Below, in pieces: positions 21,007-31,600 of a stretch of DNA of 64,000 nt (positions within the stretch are counted from its first letter, which is position 1; each line of letters opens with the position of its first letter). The stretch is from Letharia columbiana (Eukaryota; Ascomycota; Lecanoromycetes; Lecanorales; Parmeliaceae), in assembly GCF_014066305.1 (NCBI RefSeq), contig NW_023501089.1:124001-188000 (forward strand). Reading direction: 5' to 3'. A model generated the notes under the pieces. It was given only the letters and a program-made list of their open reading frames with translations. It was not told the origin of the DNA and ran no database searches. A program made the position numbers and the translations under genes.

Positions 21007-22122
21007 AATGGGCTACGTGATGTTGCTTCAACGTCTGTCTAAGAGTTCTGCTCGTTGGAGTGAGTGGTTGCTCTCTTCATGGGAGTTGAATTTTGGGGTT
21101 GGTGAGGCGAGTATGGAAATGTGGAGGGTGAAGAGAATGTAGAATGGAGAGTGGAGAGCGGAGAGTGGAGCTTATAGAAACCGCGAGATCCGTGCCGTTT
21201 TCCTGGGGAAATGACGTATTCCGTAATACGGAATCCATCTCTTAGCAACGGCTTTTTGCGGCACGGATACAATTCAGGATAACATTCCCGTGATTCCATG
21301 ACGGATCAGCAAAAGTTGAAGTCACCTTCTGCAGATGATTAATTACGAATGTGAACCTGGGACCATCTTATAATGTAAAGTAGGTAAGATATCTTACTTC
21401 CGCTAGCATCCGAGCACGTGCTCTCGAAAACCGGGCTTTCTCATCTACTTTACAACCCTACTCGTAGCTCCTTGGCAACATTTTCTCGCTTGGAAAGTTT
21501 TTGTTTTGGTTGTACTTTAGACTTGCAGCAGTGGAGTCACTTCCGGCATTGCGTTGTAACGTAGATACCTCTTATCGCCGATGAGAGTCAGGATAGCTTG
21601 CAAGGAAAAGCTAATGCAGCCAATCATACTTTGTCTTCCCGGCGGCAACGGCAACCGAAGGACGGACTTACCGTATACTAAGGTAGTCCCTGTATGTGGC
21701 ACCCCCCACATATTCGAACATGGGCGACATGCGGGTCAAGATTTCTCCGTACATGTTTCAAACGAAGGGCATGATACTGATGATGGCTATCCGAGGCAGT
21801 TCTTTCTTCTACCTATTTGATCTCCCATCTCTGCTGTTGGAGCGAGATCGGCCCTAGACCGAGGATTCTTAGTGCCTGACAATCGCGGAATTTGTGAATA
21901 GTAGCATCGCAAGGCAAAACCTAATTGCCATTGGCTGCCTATGCATTGTGCACACCGCTCTCAATCATCACTGTGAATGCCACTCGTTCTCTTTGTAGCA
22001 TGAAGTTAGCACCACCAGTCAAAACTCAGTGGGAAGTGGCAAATGCAGGGTGACACCGGGACATGAAGAGCATTATTCCTTGCACTATCATCATACATGA
22101 CGAAGAGCTTGGCACACACAGA
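21007..22122. other. Intergenic; promoter side of hexose transporter
   Basis: No supported gene. Short ORFs (minus 21039-21299, plus 21581-21820) are unremarkable. The block 21130-21180 contains repeated GGAGAGTGGAGAG-type purine tracts, which would be a pyrimidine-rich 5' region for the transporter. Confidence 0.4.
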
Positions 22123-22540
22123 TCAGACACTGTGGCTCTCGCCCTTGATCATGACGTGCAATCTCGGACCGTACTCTCTCACGCGAGTACCGCAAGCCAA
22201 GTAGTAGTAGTAATAGTTGTTGAACTTGACGCCATCAATAGCGCCTGGCGTATGACCCCGTCTGCGAAACAGCGTGCAGGTAAGATTTTGAGGCATGCGT
22301 GTCGGTGGTACGAGAAAAGGTCCTCGTGCTCGCCCTCGGCAGCGAGAAGCTACTTACGAGCTTCACGCTCTGAATTGATGTTGCAGATCGACTCATGGGC
22401 GTGACGGAGATTCGCGGGAGCCGGTTCCGGTCCGTATGAGAGGTAGCCGAGGATCTGTTGCTTGAGCTCGTCTGGGTGAGCCAAGGGTGGGGATGCAGTA
22501 GAATTTGTGGGCCATGGCAGGTCTGAGCGCTGTAGCGTTC
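22123..22540 (-). CDS. Possible spliced gene fragment with F-box-like helix
   Basis: One frame reads 'HPDELKQQILGYLS' and 'HAHESICNINSEREA', resembling the F-box helices of the window's F-box family ('LPLELKQQIFDHLS'). It ends in a GTAAGT donor at 22357. Joining to an acceptor CAG at 22247-22245 keeps the frame in exon 2 (22244-22123). That exon reads 'IDGVKFNNYYYYYLACG', 'REYGPRLHVMI' and a stop. No in-frame ATG precedes the first exon (a TGA lies upstream), so the true start must be in another exon or the gene is broken. The annotated 5' end is only the limit of the open frame. The product is unknown. Confidence 0.35.
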
Positions 22541-24671
22541 AATTTGCAACGGCGTTCAACAGGATGAGGTAAGCGAATGAGAGACTGACAGTAGAGCTTC
22601 GTACAACTACTGGACGTTCTCATGGGAATTTTGCGGACGGTGAAGTAAGAATCGAGAATCAGGATTTTCACGAGACACATATGCAGGAGAGTGCATACGG
22701 AACAACGCTACGCCTGCAAGGGAAAAGCCGCATCGTTTGACAAAGTCTCTGTTTCAACCTCTCTTCAACGTGTCCAAGACATGCACTAGGTCACGAGGAA
22801 CAAAAGCATTCGCAGCCTCATCAGATAAGGGACTACCGTCCCCGTTGGATTCCCATTGGATCCCCTTGCGTACCAGCACCAGGATTACCAAAGAACTTTC
22901 ATCTCAGTCGGTTCAGGGAGAAATTCTGGGTGGGGTGTCCGTCCTTGTCATGGCTGCTCTGCAAAGATATCGATGGTGGTTTGCTAAGGACAGGATCAAG
23001 TCACTTCTGAGCCGGAGGCCTATTGCCAGGTCGGCCGCTATTCGCACACCGGAGTGTGGCGAGAAACGTTACATTCGATTTGCGTACTGATCGAAGAATC
23101 CTCTCTCGAGATGAGCCTGAAGAGAACCGTTCGCGAGAGTGAAGGGCGTCCTGAAGTTGACCACTGGGTCTCTTCATTGGGTAAAGAAGTCTGCTCAGCA
23201 CCCTAGCTCTGTCTCTCCATGTTCAAAGCAGCCGCTGTGCCAGGCCAAATACCAAGATACCGAGATTTCCTCTATGAGCAGCACCTGACGATCGGATCGA
23301 TGGAATGCGCCTCAACGCCGCAACAGATGCGGCGATCACAGTCTCGCAATAAACAATAAACAGGCTTTGGGCTGAGATTGCGCTGTACCCTTAAGTGCCT
23401 GACTGGCCAGATTTAGGAAGATGCCCGGGAGCGGTCGAAGTTGGGTGAGGGGCAGGGATGCGCGCGATCCCCCAACCTCCCACTTTCCCACGCGTTGGCG
23501 GGTCTTGGCGTTCATGCAGCATGCATGCACAGTCAACCTCATGCAATAATGAATAATGCAATGCAATGCAATGCAATGCGCCTTTTTGCCAAAATCCGAT
23601 GAATTCGCAGGGGCGAAGGTGGCGACTTCTTTTTGGGTGGCGCGGAAACAAACGGTGTTGCTCGGTCTGGGGAGATTCGTTTATTGCAAGAATGACTTTG
23701 TGATGAGGGAGAAGGTCCAATTAGGCTTCAAGATGGAAATGGATTCGCCGTGAATGGAAATTCATTTGCCCCCATTAATTTGCTCCTAGCGCGCCGCTTT
23801 TCACCTTCCTGGTCAAGCTCCTGGCCTTCTTTTGCTCTCTTTCTTTCTCCCAGACCCTCAGTGGCTGACCCAAAAAGCTGGGTGCTCAAGCATAAGATGC
23901 GCGCAAACCCCATCGCTCCCAGCATCTCTTCTCCCACCCCCATTTCAATCTTCCGAATATATAAACATCTGGGTTTGTGTCCTCTGGGTCCTCTGGGGTT
24001 TGGGAACCCACTAATTGCTCTTCCCAAAGATCTCCAGCTCCAGCACCGGCTCCAACCCCGCAGCGACTGCCAGGGACTCGTCCAATCGGTAATTGCTCAC
24101 TTTTTGGACTGTCCACCGAGGAATCATTGCTGCAAGAACCCGGAGGTTGAATGACGATTTTGGGAGCATCTTGATGATCTTGAACTCTCTGCGCGGCTAT
24201 CTGCTTCAAGGTGATCGGGGAATCTCGTACTGAGATTAACATTATCGTCGGCCGACTTGCCCCAAGCATTATCGTGCTAAGAAACAATTGGCAATTGGAG
24301 CCCCACAAAAGAAGGGCGGCAGCGTCTTTCACGTTTGCATTGATTCGAGAGGCATCACAGTGCGTGGTGTCTGGCACTAGATCGCGCATGGTGGTGGATG
24401 TGGAGAATTAGAAATAAGGAAGCGTCGACAAAGGAAAAAGCTTGTAAGTAAGATCAGATCGCGCTTTCCCTTTCTTTTGAACGCCACCACTCAACTCCGC
24501 TATACTTTAGATTTGAGCAACTTTTTCCCTTTTTCCCTTTTTCCCTCAACGGCCTTTACTCGCTCTTCACATTCTTCAGGCTGGTCCTATACTTCTTATC
24601 CTCGGATTTAATTTATATCTTCCTCACACATTCATGTCTCCTTTCTCCCTCTGTTACTCTCTCTAGCCGTC
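22541..24671. other. Intergenic, no supported gene
   Basis: ORFs up to 167 codons (minus 23886-24389) occur on both strands but have no domain. A (TGCAA)n run lies at about 23557-23579. The last 200 bp are the likely promoter of the gene starting at 24672. Confidence 0.45.
24515..24546 (+). promoter_or_regulatory. Pyrimidine-rich tract, repeated CTTTTTCCC units
   Basis: Three to four near-perfect repeats of TTTTTCCC lie about 125 bp upstream of the CBM48-protein start. CT-rich tracts just upstream of start sites are common core-promoter features in filamentous fungi. The assignment is by position only. Confidence 0.35.
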
Positions 24672-26600
24672 ATGGCCTCCACTACACTCATCACTTTCAT
24701 GCTGTAAGCCCCCCCGCAATCCCTTCCACTTCATGATGCGGAAGCTCAACGCTAGACAGCCAAGTACCGACAACGGCCTTCTCCGTCGAGATCTTGGGAT
24801 CTTGGGACAATTTCACGAAACCATATCAGCTGAAGAGGGACCGCAAGACAGGGCCAGGTCAATGGCGAGGATGCCACACCTTCGAAAACATCACCTGCGA
24901 TGGCGACACCCTGCACTCATCTACCAGTCGTGATGGAGGCTTGAAGATGGGAGGCACTTACTGGTACTATGTAAGACCACAATCGGTGCACTAAACTCAC
25001 TGATCACTACTCTAGCTGACTGGCTGTACAGTACGTCATTGATGGTGATATTGACTACCATGATCCTGCGGAACCTTCGACGAGTCTATGCCCTCTCCTC
25101 CCAGGCCAGATGGTCAACGTGTTAAATGTCCCAGTCCAAGGGAAAGTGATCTTCGGAGGAAGCCGCAACGTCTCATCGAGCTCTCTTGACTCCGCGGTCT
25201 TCACCTTGGATCCGAAAGACAAGTACCTCCCCCCAGGTGTTCGCCGCGCTACTACCACCTCAGCCGTCCATGCGCGCAAGCCTCCCCTCCCTGCGACGAC
25301 CAGACCGATGTTTCGAGCACCTCGCAATGACTCAGCCATGGCAGACGTAGTGCCGCAAACCTCAAAGACGACCCACGACGTCCTAAACCTGGAAAGTCAG
25401 CGTTCTCTGCTCTCGGTCTTCCACCGGATGCGACAAACGAGATCTGCGGGTTCAAACACAAAATCAAACCTAGTATGGCCACGCAAGGTCTTCTCTCGAG
25501 CTGGCCAACCGGCAAAGCAGGACGCGCCGAACTTTGTCCCGAAAGTGGCGGAGCTACCTGATCGCACACCTAGCCTGCCGCCTACGAGGATTCGAGATGG
25601 GTTTGAAACGCCAATTCGACTACCTTCCACAGCGGACACCACGGATCGAGCGCCTACGGCCCTCTTGATCAATCTCACAGTACCAAAAGACAATGTCCGT
25701 CCTTTGGAGCTGCTTCCATCCAGGGGCCATAGCCAGTCGGCTCCTCCGAATGAGAGAGCGCTCGGGCTCGAGGATAGGCACGCAACGTCCTCAATTCGAA
25801 ACTCGGAGACTTCATTCTTATCAACCTATTACACCCCGCTTGAGCAGCTCAGAGACACGCTTTCGTACTTTGCGCCGATTGTGGTTGAGAAAGAGGATGA
25901 CACGGTGCTGAGTGATCATCTTGGCCGACTCAATCTTGTGCCAGATGCACAAGAGACACTCGCAGCCCCCACCAAGATGCCACTTGACGAACAAATCACT
26001 ATTTCAAACGCAGTCCCGCCAATAGAGACACTCGGATCGCTTGAGCTTGATTTTCACTCTCCCAAGTATGGCTATGCGGAATCCTTAGCATCTTATGCCA
26101 CCAGCGCCAACTTCTCTCCCTGCCTTGCTTCCAACTCGACTCACTCAGGGCCTACGTCCCCTTGCCATCTCTCTCAGCCCGAAACTCCTGATACGAGTGA
26201 GTTTGGAGACGATTTTCTACCGCCACTACGCGATTCAGAATCTCTCACGCAAACGGGCAGGAGAACCAGCAGCGATCTTGATCTCCTGTTGGCCAGACCC
26301 TCTTCTAGACCAGCGCCGCCACACCTACTGCGGCCGCAGGGAGACCACAGGCAGGACTCACATGCCACACTGGGTGGCTTCCAAGGCTACAGTCTTCCCG
26401 ATCACGACCACGCCTCCGTACTCACGATCCGGAAGCTTCCCAGCAGCACATTCGCGAAGACAGCCGGTGCTTCACCCTTCACTCACCAGAGCGGCGAGCA
26501 GGATCTCGTCCACTCGTGGAATGACGGGTCCGAACACCGCATGACCGCTCTCGGAGAACTCGTCGATGATTTGGGCTATCTCGGCAAAGTGATCATCTAA
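24672..26600 (+). CDS. CBM48/AMPK-type glycogen-binding domain protein with disordered C-terminus
   Basis: Three exons: 24672-24703, 24760-24970 and 25032-26600, giving 603 residues. Introns are 56 and 61 bp. The N-terminus (about residues 12-110) has the fold signature of the AMPK glycogen-binding (E-set/CBM48) domain: 'FSVEILGSWDNFTKPYQL', 'GQWRGCHTF', 'LKMGGTYWYYYVIDGD', 'EPSTSLCPLLPGQMVNVL'. The second intron cuts between two Tyr codons, and joining restores 'WYYYVIDG'. The remaining roughly 490 residues are Ser/Pro/Thr-rich, with no hydrophobic segments, and look disordered. The domain is expected to bind glycogen or another alpha-glucan, or to serve as a beta-type scaffold. The usual AMPK-beta C-terminal kinase-interaction region is not recognisable, so this is probably not the Snf1 beta subunit itself. 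The very short first exon (11 codons) depends on the splice model. Confidence 0.7.
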
Positions 26601-27791
26601 ACGCCCTCCATACCACCACCACCACAACCTCCCATTCACCGCCCTTATACTTGACGACTGCTATATACAACGACGCCTCTGGAGGCAACCTAATACTTTG
26701 AAGGATCTTCTGGCGTTCCGGGGACTGTTCGGCATTCATATACCCCCTGGACGCTACTGCTTTGTTTTGCGCCGTCACGAAAATATAATGTATGAGGATT
26801 AGAACATGAGGGATTCAGCACTGGCGCTGCAGCTATACGGGTACCTAGTGCATGAGGTAGACTCTACATACTGAGAACAATGAATAGCTATGTTGTGTAT
26901 CTTGTGAGAGTATCGGTACCAGTCACAGTCCGCATTGCCATCGTGTCTTCTACTTTTCGCTCCCACGTTCATCTTCTTTTTACCATTGGCTGCCATCGAC
27001 GTGCAATTTCAAACATGTTGTAACACAGCGCGAGATGAGAATCTCACAAATCAGTTGCGCAAAGCCTAAAAAATAGGTGACACGATTACAACGCCCTTTG
27101 ATGTCACCCGCCCCGAACTAAAACTAGATACGCAAACGCGAACAGCACGAGCTAGATACACACACCCGAACAGCACGAAAGCTAGATACACACGCCCGAA
27201 CAGCACGAAAGCTAGATACACACACACCCGCACAGCCCGCAGGCGACGCAAAAAACGAGACGGATAAAACCAACCAACCCAAACACAAACGCCCGTTCCC
27301 GACCTTTCCTTCCATTATAAAACGAGCCCGAAAGCGAGCGGGGTATTGGGGGTATCAAGCGATCGATCGATCGATCGGAATCTATTGGATGTATATGTGT
27401 ATATGCCCGTGCGCCGTGCTGAATGGGGATGTGGATGTGGATGATGTTGATGTTGATGTTGATGTTGAGGTTGATAGGATGAGGGACGGAGAGAAGGGGA
27501 GGGTGTCGTATGCTGGTGGTGGGAGCTGGGAGTTGTTGGAGCGTGGTGTGGGGTTGTTGGAGCGAGGAGGGCGAAGAGGTCTTGGAACATGTCGTGACGG
27601 AGGCGTGGGGTGGGAGTTTGCGTGTGGGGTCGCGAGGGAAATGGAGACGGTCTGTTGGCGACTCCGTTTGAGATTGGCGAATGCGGGGCCGCGGTGCGGA
27701 GGCGTCCAGTGATACGCTCGATCCTAGAGGAGCGAAGCTGTTGCGAGCTAAGCGGGACAAATGGCAGATGGCGTTGGGTGATGTCGGTCCC
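26601..27791. other. Intergenic between convergent genes, repeat-bearing
   Basis: No supported gene. The minus ORF 27212-27760 translates to Pro/His/Ile low-complexity produced by GATGTT-type repeats (27420-27475) and (GATC)n at 27361-27377. Confidence 0.5.
27123..27236 (+). repeat. Minisatellite, about 31-bp unit, three to four copies
   Basis: The unit core CGAACAGCACGAAAGCTAGA plus a (CA)n tail recurs at about 27139, 27167 and 27198, with a partial copy on either side. Unit length varies with the CA run. Confidence 0.85.
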
Positions 27792-28709
27792 TCAGAAGGT
27801 GCTCCAGTTCCATTCCCTCGTCAGGCTCGCCGCGACGCTGCCTCTCTTGTCGTCCGCACCCTTGCCCGTCCCCTTAGCCACCGCCTTCGCGGGGGTGCCG
27901 GGCGCCAGACTTTCCCCCCTCGCGGCCGCTTCGATCCTGTCTTCTTTCCACTTCGCGTACATGCCCCAACAGTGTCCGCATCCCCTGTAGAGTCCCCCGT
28001 TGGGATGATAGTTCCCGTCCTGGTCCAGGGGTATCTGCCACACGGAATGCTTCCCGCAAAACACGTTCCCACAGTGCCTGCAATGATGCCGTCGCTCGAA
28101 GAGTCCGAAGGATTTCTGGCAGACGGGCGCGTCGCAGATCGAGGCATGGGCGTCTGGTTTCCAATGGCCGCGCGTGGGGGGACCTGTGACTGCGGGGAGA
28201 CCGGTAGTCAGTAAGGCTTGCTCGGTCGTGGGCGATTGAGCTTCTTCGGAGACTTGGCCGAGGGAGGCCTGTTTGCGGCTGTCGGTGGTACTGCGCCGAC
28301 TCACCGGCCGCCTGGATTCTGCGCCGTCGAGGCTGTCGGTGCTGCCGTGGACGGAGCGCGGGGGTGTGATGGGGGAGGCGCGGGGCGGGCGTTCGGTTGG
28401 GCGCAGGGCGGCGGGCACGTACATGGGGGTCTTTGGAGGGCGCAGTTGGCGATTTGCGAGGGGTGGGAACTGGGAAGAGGCGTGAGGTGAGGAAGGCGAC
28501 ATGTTGAGCGGGGTATTTGGATCCATTGGTGGATATTGAGGAGGGTAGGCGAGGGGAGATTGGAGTGGAGGTTGAGGTGGGTATTGAGGAGGGAATTGTG
28601 ACGGGTACTGCTGTGGGTATTGCTGATACCCTTGGGAGTTTGGCGGGGTGGTGGTGAATTGATCGGCTGGTCGAGGGGTGGGGAAGCTGGTGGGTAGAGT
28701 CGTTGCCAT
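27792..28709 (-). CDS. FYVE-type zinc finger protein
   Basis: A single exon of 305 residues from the Met at 28709. The frame is open upstream to 29054, but that extension is low-complexity and looks like 5' UTR. Residues 1-110 are Pro/Gln/Tyr-rich and disordered. The FYVE-like finger spans about 188-250: 'ICDAPVCQKSFGLFERRHHCR', then 'HCGNVFCGKHS', ending in a CGHC pair, giving four CxxC-type pairs. The 'RRHHCRHCG' motif is the canonical PI3P-binding signature, so the protein should associate with endosomal membranes via phosphatidylinositol-3-phosphate. The C-terminus 'SVAASLTREWNWSTF' is a short conserved-looking tail. The usual N-terminal WxxD of FYVE domains may be the 'HWKPDA' just before the first Cys. 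The partner pathway (vacuolar sorting or endosome traffic) is an inference from the family. Confidence 0.85.
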   Translation of the reverse strand: MATTLPTSFPTPRPADQFTTTPPNSQGYQQYPQQYPSQFPPQYPPQPPLQSPLAYPPQYPPMDPNTPLNMSPSSPHASSQFPPLANRQLRPPKTPMYVPAALRPTERPPRASPITPPRSVHGSTDSLDGAESRRPVSRRSTTDSRKQASLGQVSEEAQSPTTEQALLTTGLPAVTGPPTRGHWKPDAHASICDAPVCQKSFGLFERRHHCRHCGNVFCGKHSVWQIPLDQDGNYHPNGGLYRGCGHCWGMYAKWKEDRIEAAARGESLAPGTPAKAVAKGTGKGADDKRGSVAASLTREWNWSTF

Positions 28710-30304
28710 AGCGGGCAATATGCGAGAGGAGAGTCGTGGAGGTTGTAGAAGAGGTGGTGAAGTTGGAAGAAGGCAAGTATTATGAGGATGCGAGGCTTGT
28801 TGTTGTAGAGGGGAATTAGTTGAATTGGTGTGGTGGTCGGAGATAAAGGTGCAGAAAAGATAAGTGGTCAAGTAAATTGAGATATGTGAGCTGGGGATGG
28901 TATGAGAGCTATGAGAGGCCCATTGCTGGCCCCGCAAGCAAGGGCAATCTGACCGAATAGATAGGCGTAAGGGCGGTGACTGTTTCTTATGATAGATGAT
29001 AGGAATATGTGGGTCAGAGAGTGAAAGAGTGTTTATTTCCGTCAAGGGTTGCAATCAACGGAGATCCTTTGCGCCCTGGCAATTGGCAAACCGAGGAAGC
29101 ACAAAGGTGGCAAGAGATCAATAGCATCAAGGTACAGAACAGAAAAAGTAAATGAGAAGAAATCAAAGTAGAAAGGGACCAACGTCTGTCTATATACAGA
29201 AAAAGCAAAGCCAATGAGACGGGGAAGAGGAAAAAGGAAGAGGGAAAAAAAGGTAAGTTAAGAAAACGAGTTGGTTTTCTCTCTTCCCCAGGCTACGACA
29301 GAAATCAAGCCACCGGCGCTCGCGGGTCCCTCCATCTAGCCCTTGGAGCCAGCACCTATTTCGGGCAAGCGCTGGGATGGAAGGGTACTAAAAAAGCAAT
29401 CTAAGATAATGGCCGGGCGTTTTGATTCCTCTTGATTTGGAAGCCAAGGCACAAGAGTGACAAGAATCGACAAGAATCCATAAGAATCGGACGAAGAAAG
29501 ATCGGGCAAGCTGTCGCATGGCTACAGCAGGGATCTCATGGATCACATCTGTCCAAGGTGCAGAGCCGAAGTGGCTGTATGCATGCGCAAAATCTCTCAG
29601 ACCTCGATGGCCATGAGATGGTCTTGTGAATTAAATATGCGACTTCCAGTCGGAACGATCAGAGTCAATTAGAAGTAATAATGTAGGAGCGTTGCATTCA
29701 CTTCATTGGTAAGTGCTTTAATCTCATCTAGCTCTACGTAATTAAGTACCTATTCAATTGGTGGCATGTTGATTGCTCAATTGACTTTGCCGATGCAGGG
29801 ACTTTTGATGGCAGGTGGCTTGTCGCATAGATAAGGCATCCCTGCCAATTCTGCCGTCATCCCCCTAAAACCTCCCCCCCCCCAGTGCCCCCAAATCCCG
29901 TTGTCGATCCAATTGAATTGCCAACCTACTTTACTTTACCAGACCACCAGACGGGCACTTCGGATCCAAGCCCCCGTAGCTTGCTTCATCGCCTGTTAAC
30001 CACGAGTCTACCTACCAGACCACCATAACGACAAGAGCTAATGCTGCGGTATCTCTGGCGCTACACCATACTTGTCCTCACCGCTGCCTTGATCGTCACT
30101 GTTTTCAGCTATCAAACACCTTGACCCTCTGCATACAGAGACGTGAGTGGAGAGGCTAAAGATGGAGATGAAGTAGGCTAAATCTACGTGAAGAAAGCCC
30201 CACCTTCCGCAGCGCCATACAAGCATTACTGCAATCACGCATAGCAGCGTCCAAGCTTTTGCCAACCAGCTTCGCGCTCCCACGACCCTTCCCCAACGGC
30301 TATC
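28710..30304. other. Divergent intergenic region between FYVE and GST genes
   Basis: No supported gene; probably promoters of both flanking genes. The CCCCCCCC run at 29875-29882 and the AT-rich 29640-29780 are the only notable compositional features. The minus ORF 30038-30421 overlaps the GST start antisense and has no motif. Confidence 0.5.
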
Positions 30305-31243
30305 ATGCCCAACCATCCGCCAACAGATGGCTCCTGGCGCCACCAGCTTGGCACTCCTTCCTTCCCCGTGGAGCCGGACCGCTACTACCTCTACGTCGGC
30401 CTCTTCTGCCCCTTTGCGCAAAGAGCTATCATAGCGCGGGAGTTAAAGGGGCTGCAAAACTTGTTGCCCATGAGCATTGTAAAGCCATACCCCAAAGACA
30501 ATGGCGGTTGGCGCTTTCCAGCCACAGATGACGAATACCCTGGCAGCACAGTCGACCACCTCTTCCACTCCCAATTTCTTCATGACGTCTACTTCAGGTC
30601 GGACTCGGAATACAAAGGGAAGTACTCAGTGCCGGTACTGTGGGACAAGAAGACGAATCAAATTGTGAACAATGAGAGCGAGGATATAATGCGCATGCTG
30701 AACCATGCATTTGACGACTACCTGCTGGAGGGCGACGAAAGAAGAAGTCTTGACACCTATCCGCCGGAATTGAGAGGAATAATTGATGAAGTGAATAGTT
30801 GGATGATGCCCAACCTCAATAACGGCGTCTACAAAGCCGGCTTCGCAGACACGCAAGAAGATTACGAGAAGAACTGTAGGATCGTCTTCGAAACGCTGGA
30901 CCGGCTCGAGAAAATGGCAGCAGAATCCTCCACTTCCTACGTGCTCGGCACGACGCAGCCTACAGAGATAGACATCAAGCTCTACACGACGTTGGTGCGA
31001 TTCGACACGATATACCAACAACATTTCAAGCTCATGGTCAGGAGTATACGGCATGGGTACCCGAGACTGAACAGGTGGCTGAAGAATATGTACTGGAATG
31101 TCCCCGGTGTCAAAGAGACGACGAATTTCAAGCACATCAAGGAAAATTATAGCAAAAGCCACGGAGATATCAATCCAAAAGCCATCACGCCGCTGGGGCC
31201 AGAGCCAGACGTCGAGCCTTGGACAGAAGAGCCCCAGCCTTAA
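30305..31243 (+). CDS. Xi/omega-class glutathione S-transferase (glutathionyl-hydroquinone reductase type)
   Basis: A single exon of 312 residues, the usual length for the ECM4/GTO/YqjG family. The thioredoxin-fold half has 'GLFCPFAQRAIIARELKGL' with the catalytic Cys35 of the CPxAxR motif. 'GKYSVPVLWDKKTNQIVNNES' supplies the cis-Pro and the Glu-Ser glutathione-binding loop. The helical half has 'NNGVYKAGFA' and 'LGTTQPTEIDIKLYTTLVRFD', both family hallmarks. These enzymes reduce glutathionyl-hydroquinones with glutathione and act in detoxification and oxidative-stress tolerance. It is probably cytosolic, as no targeting sequence is visible. In-frame Met and context (ctatcATGC) support the start. 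Neighbours give no pathway link. Confidence 0.93.
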   Translation: MPNHPPTDGSWRHQLGTPSFPVEPDRYYLYVGLFCPFAQRAIIARELKGLQNLLPMSIVKPYPKDNGGWRFPATDDEYPGSTVDHLFHSQFLHDVYFRSDSEYKGKYSVPVLWDKKTNQIVNNESEDIMRMLNHAFDDYLLEGDERRSLDTYPPELRGIIDEVNSWMMPNLNNGVYKAGFADTQEDYEKNCRIVFETLDRLEKMAAESSTSYVLGTTQPTEIDIKLYTTLVRFDTIYQQHFKLMVRSIRHGYPRLNRWLKNMYWNVPGVKETTNFKHIKENYSKSHGDINPKAITPLGPEPDVEPWTEEPQP

Positions 31244-31600
31244 AAAAGGAGGCGCTTGGATTCTAGATAATTAAAGAGAAACTTGTTCAAAAGCAATGAA
31301 CCCTCTTTCACATCCATGTCCCCATACCCTCCCTTCCAAGCACCCTTGCGTGGGGGGGCATATGATTAAATCACACCGCCCTAGATTACCCTACTCGGTC
31401 TTCAACACCAGCGCAACCCGCGTGCGTGTGGGTCCTTCCTCGCGGTCTCGACGCATCAGGACGCGGCATCGCGTCGCGTCGGCAAAGATGAATCGGTTGG
31501 ATCTAGCCGGTCATGGTCGTGAAGGAGGAGAGTGAGTGCTGTGTGGGTCTTGTAGAAGGTAATGGAGCAGAAGTCGTGCAGAGAGGGGATTTCGGAGTAT
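31244..31600. other. Short intergenic between GST and NLR relic
   Basis: Contains the GST 3' region. No further feature seen. Confidence 0.5.

Noticed and set aside
27212..27760. 182-codon minus ORF
   Set aside because: Low-complexity Pro/His/Ile/Asn produced by GATGTT repeats; no domain.
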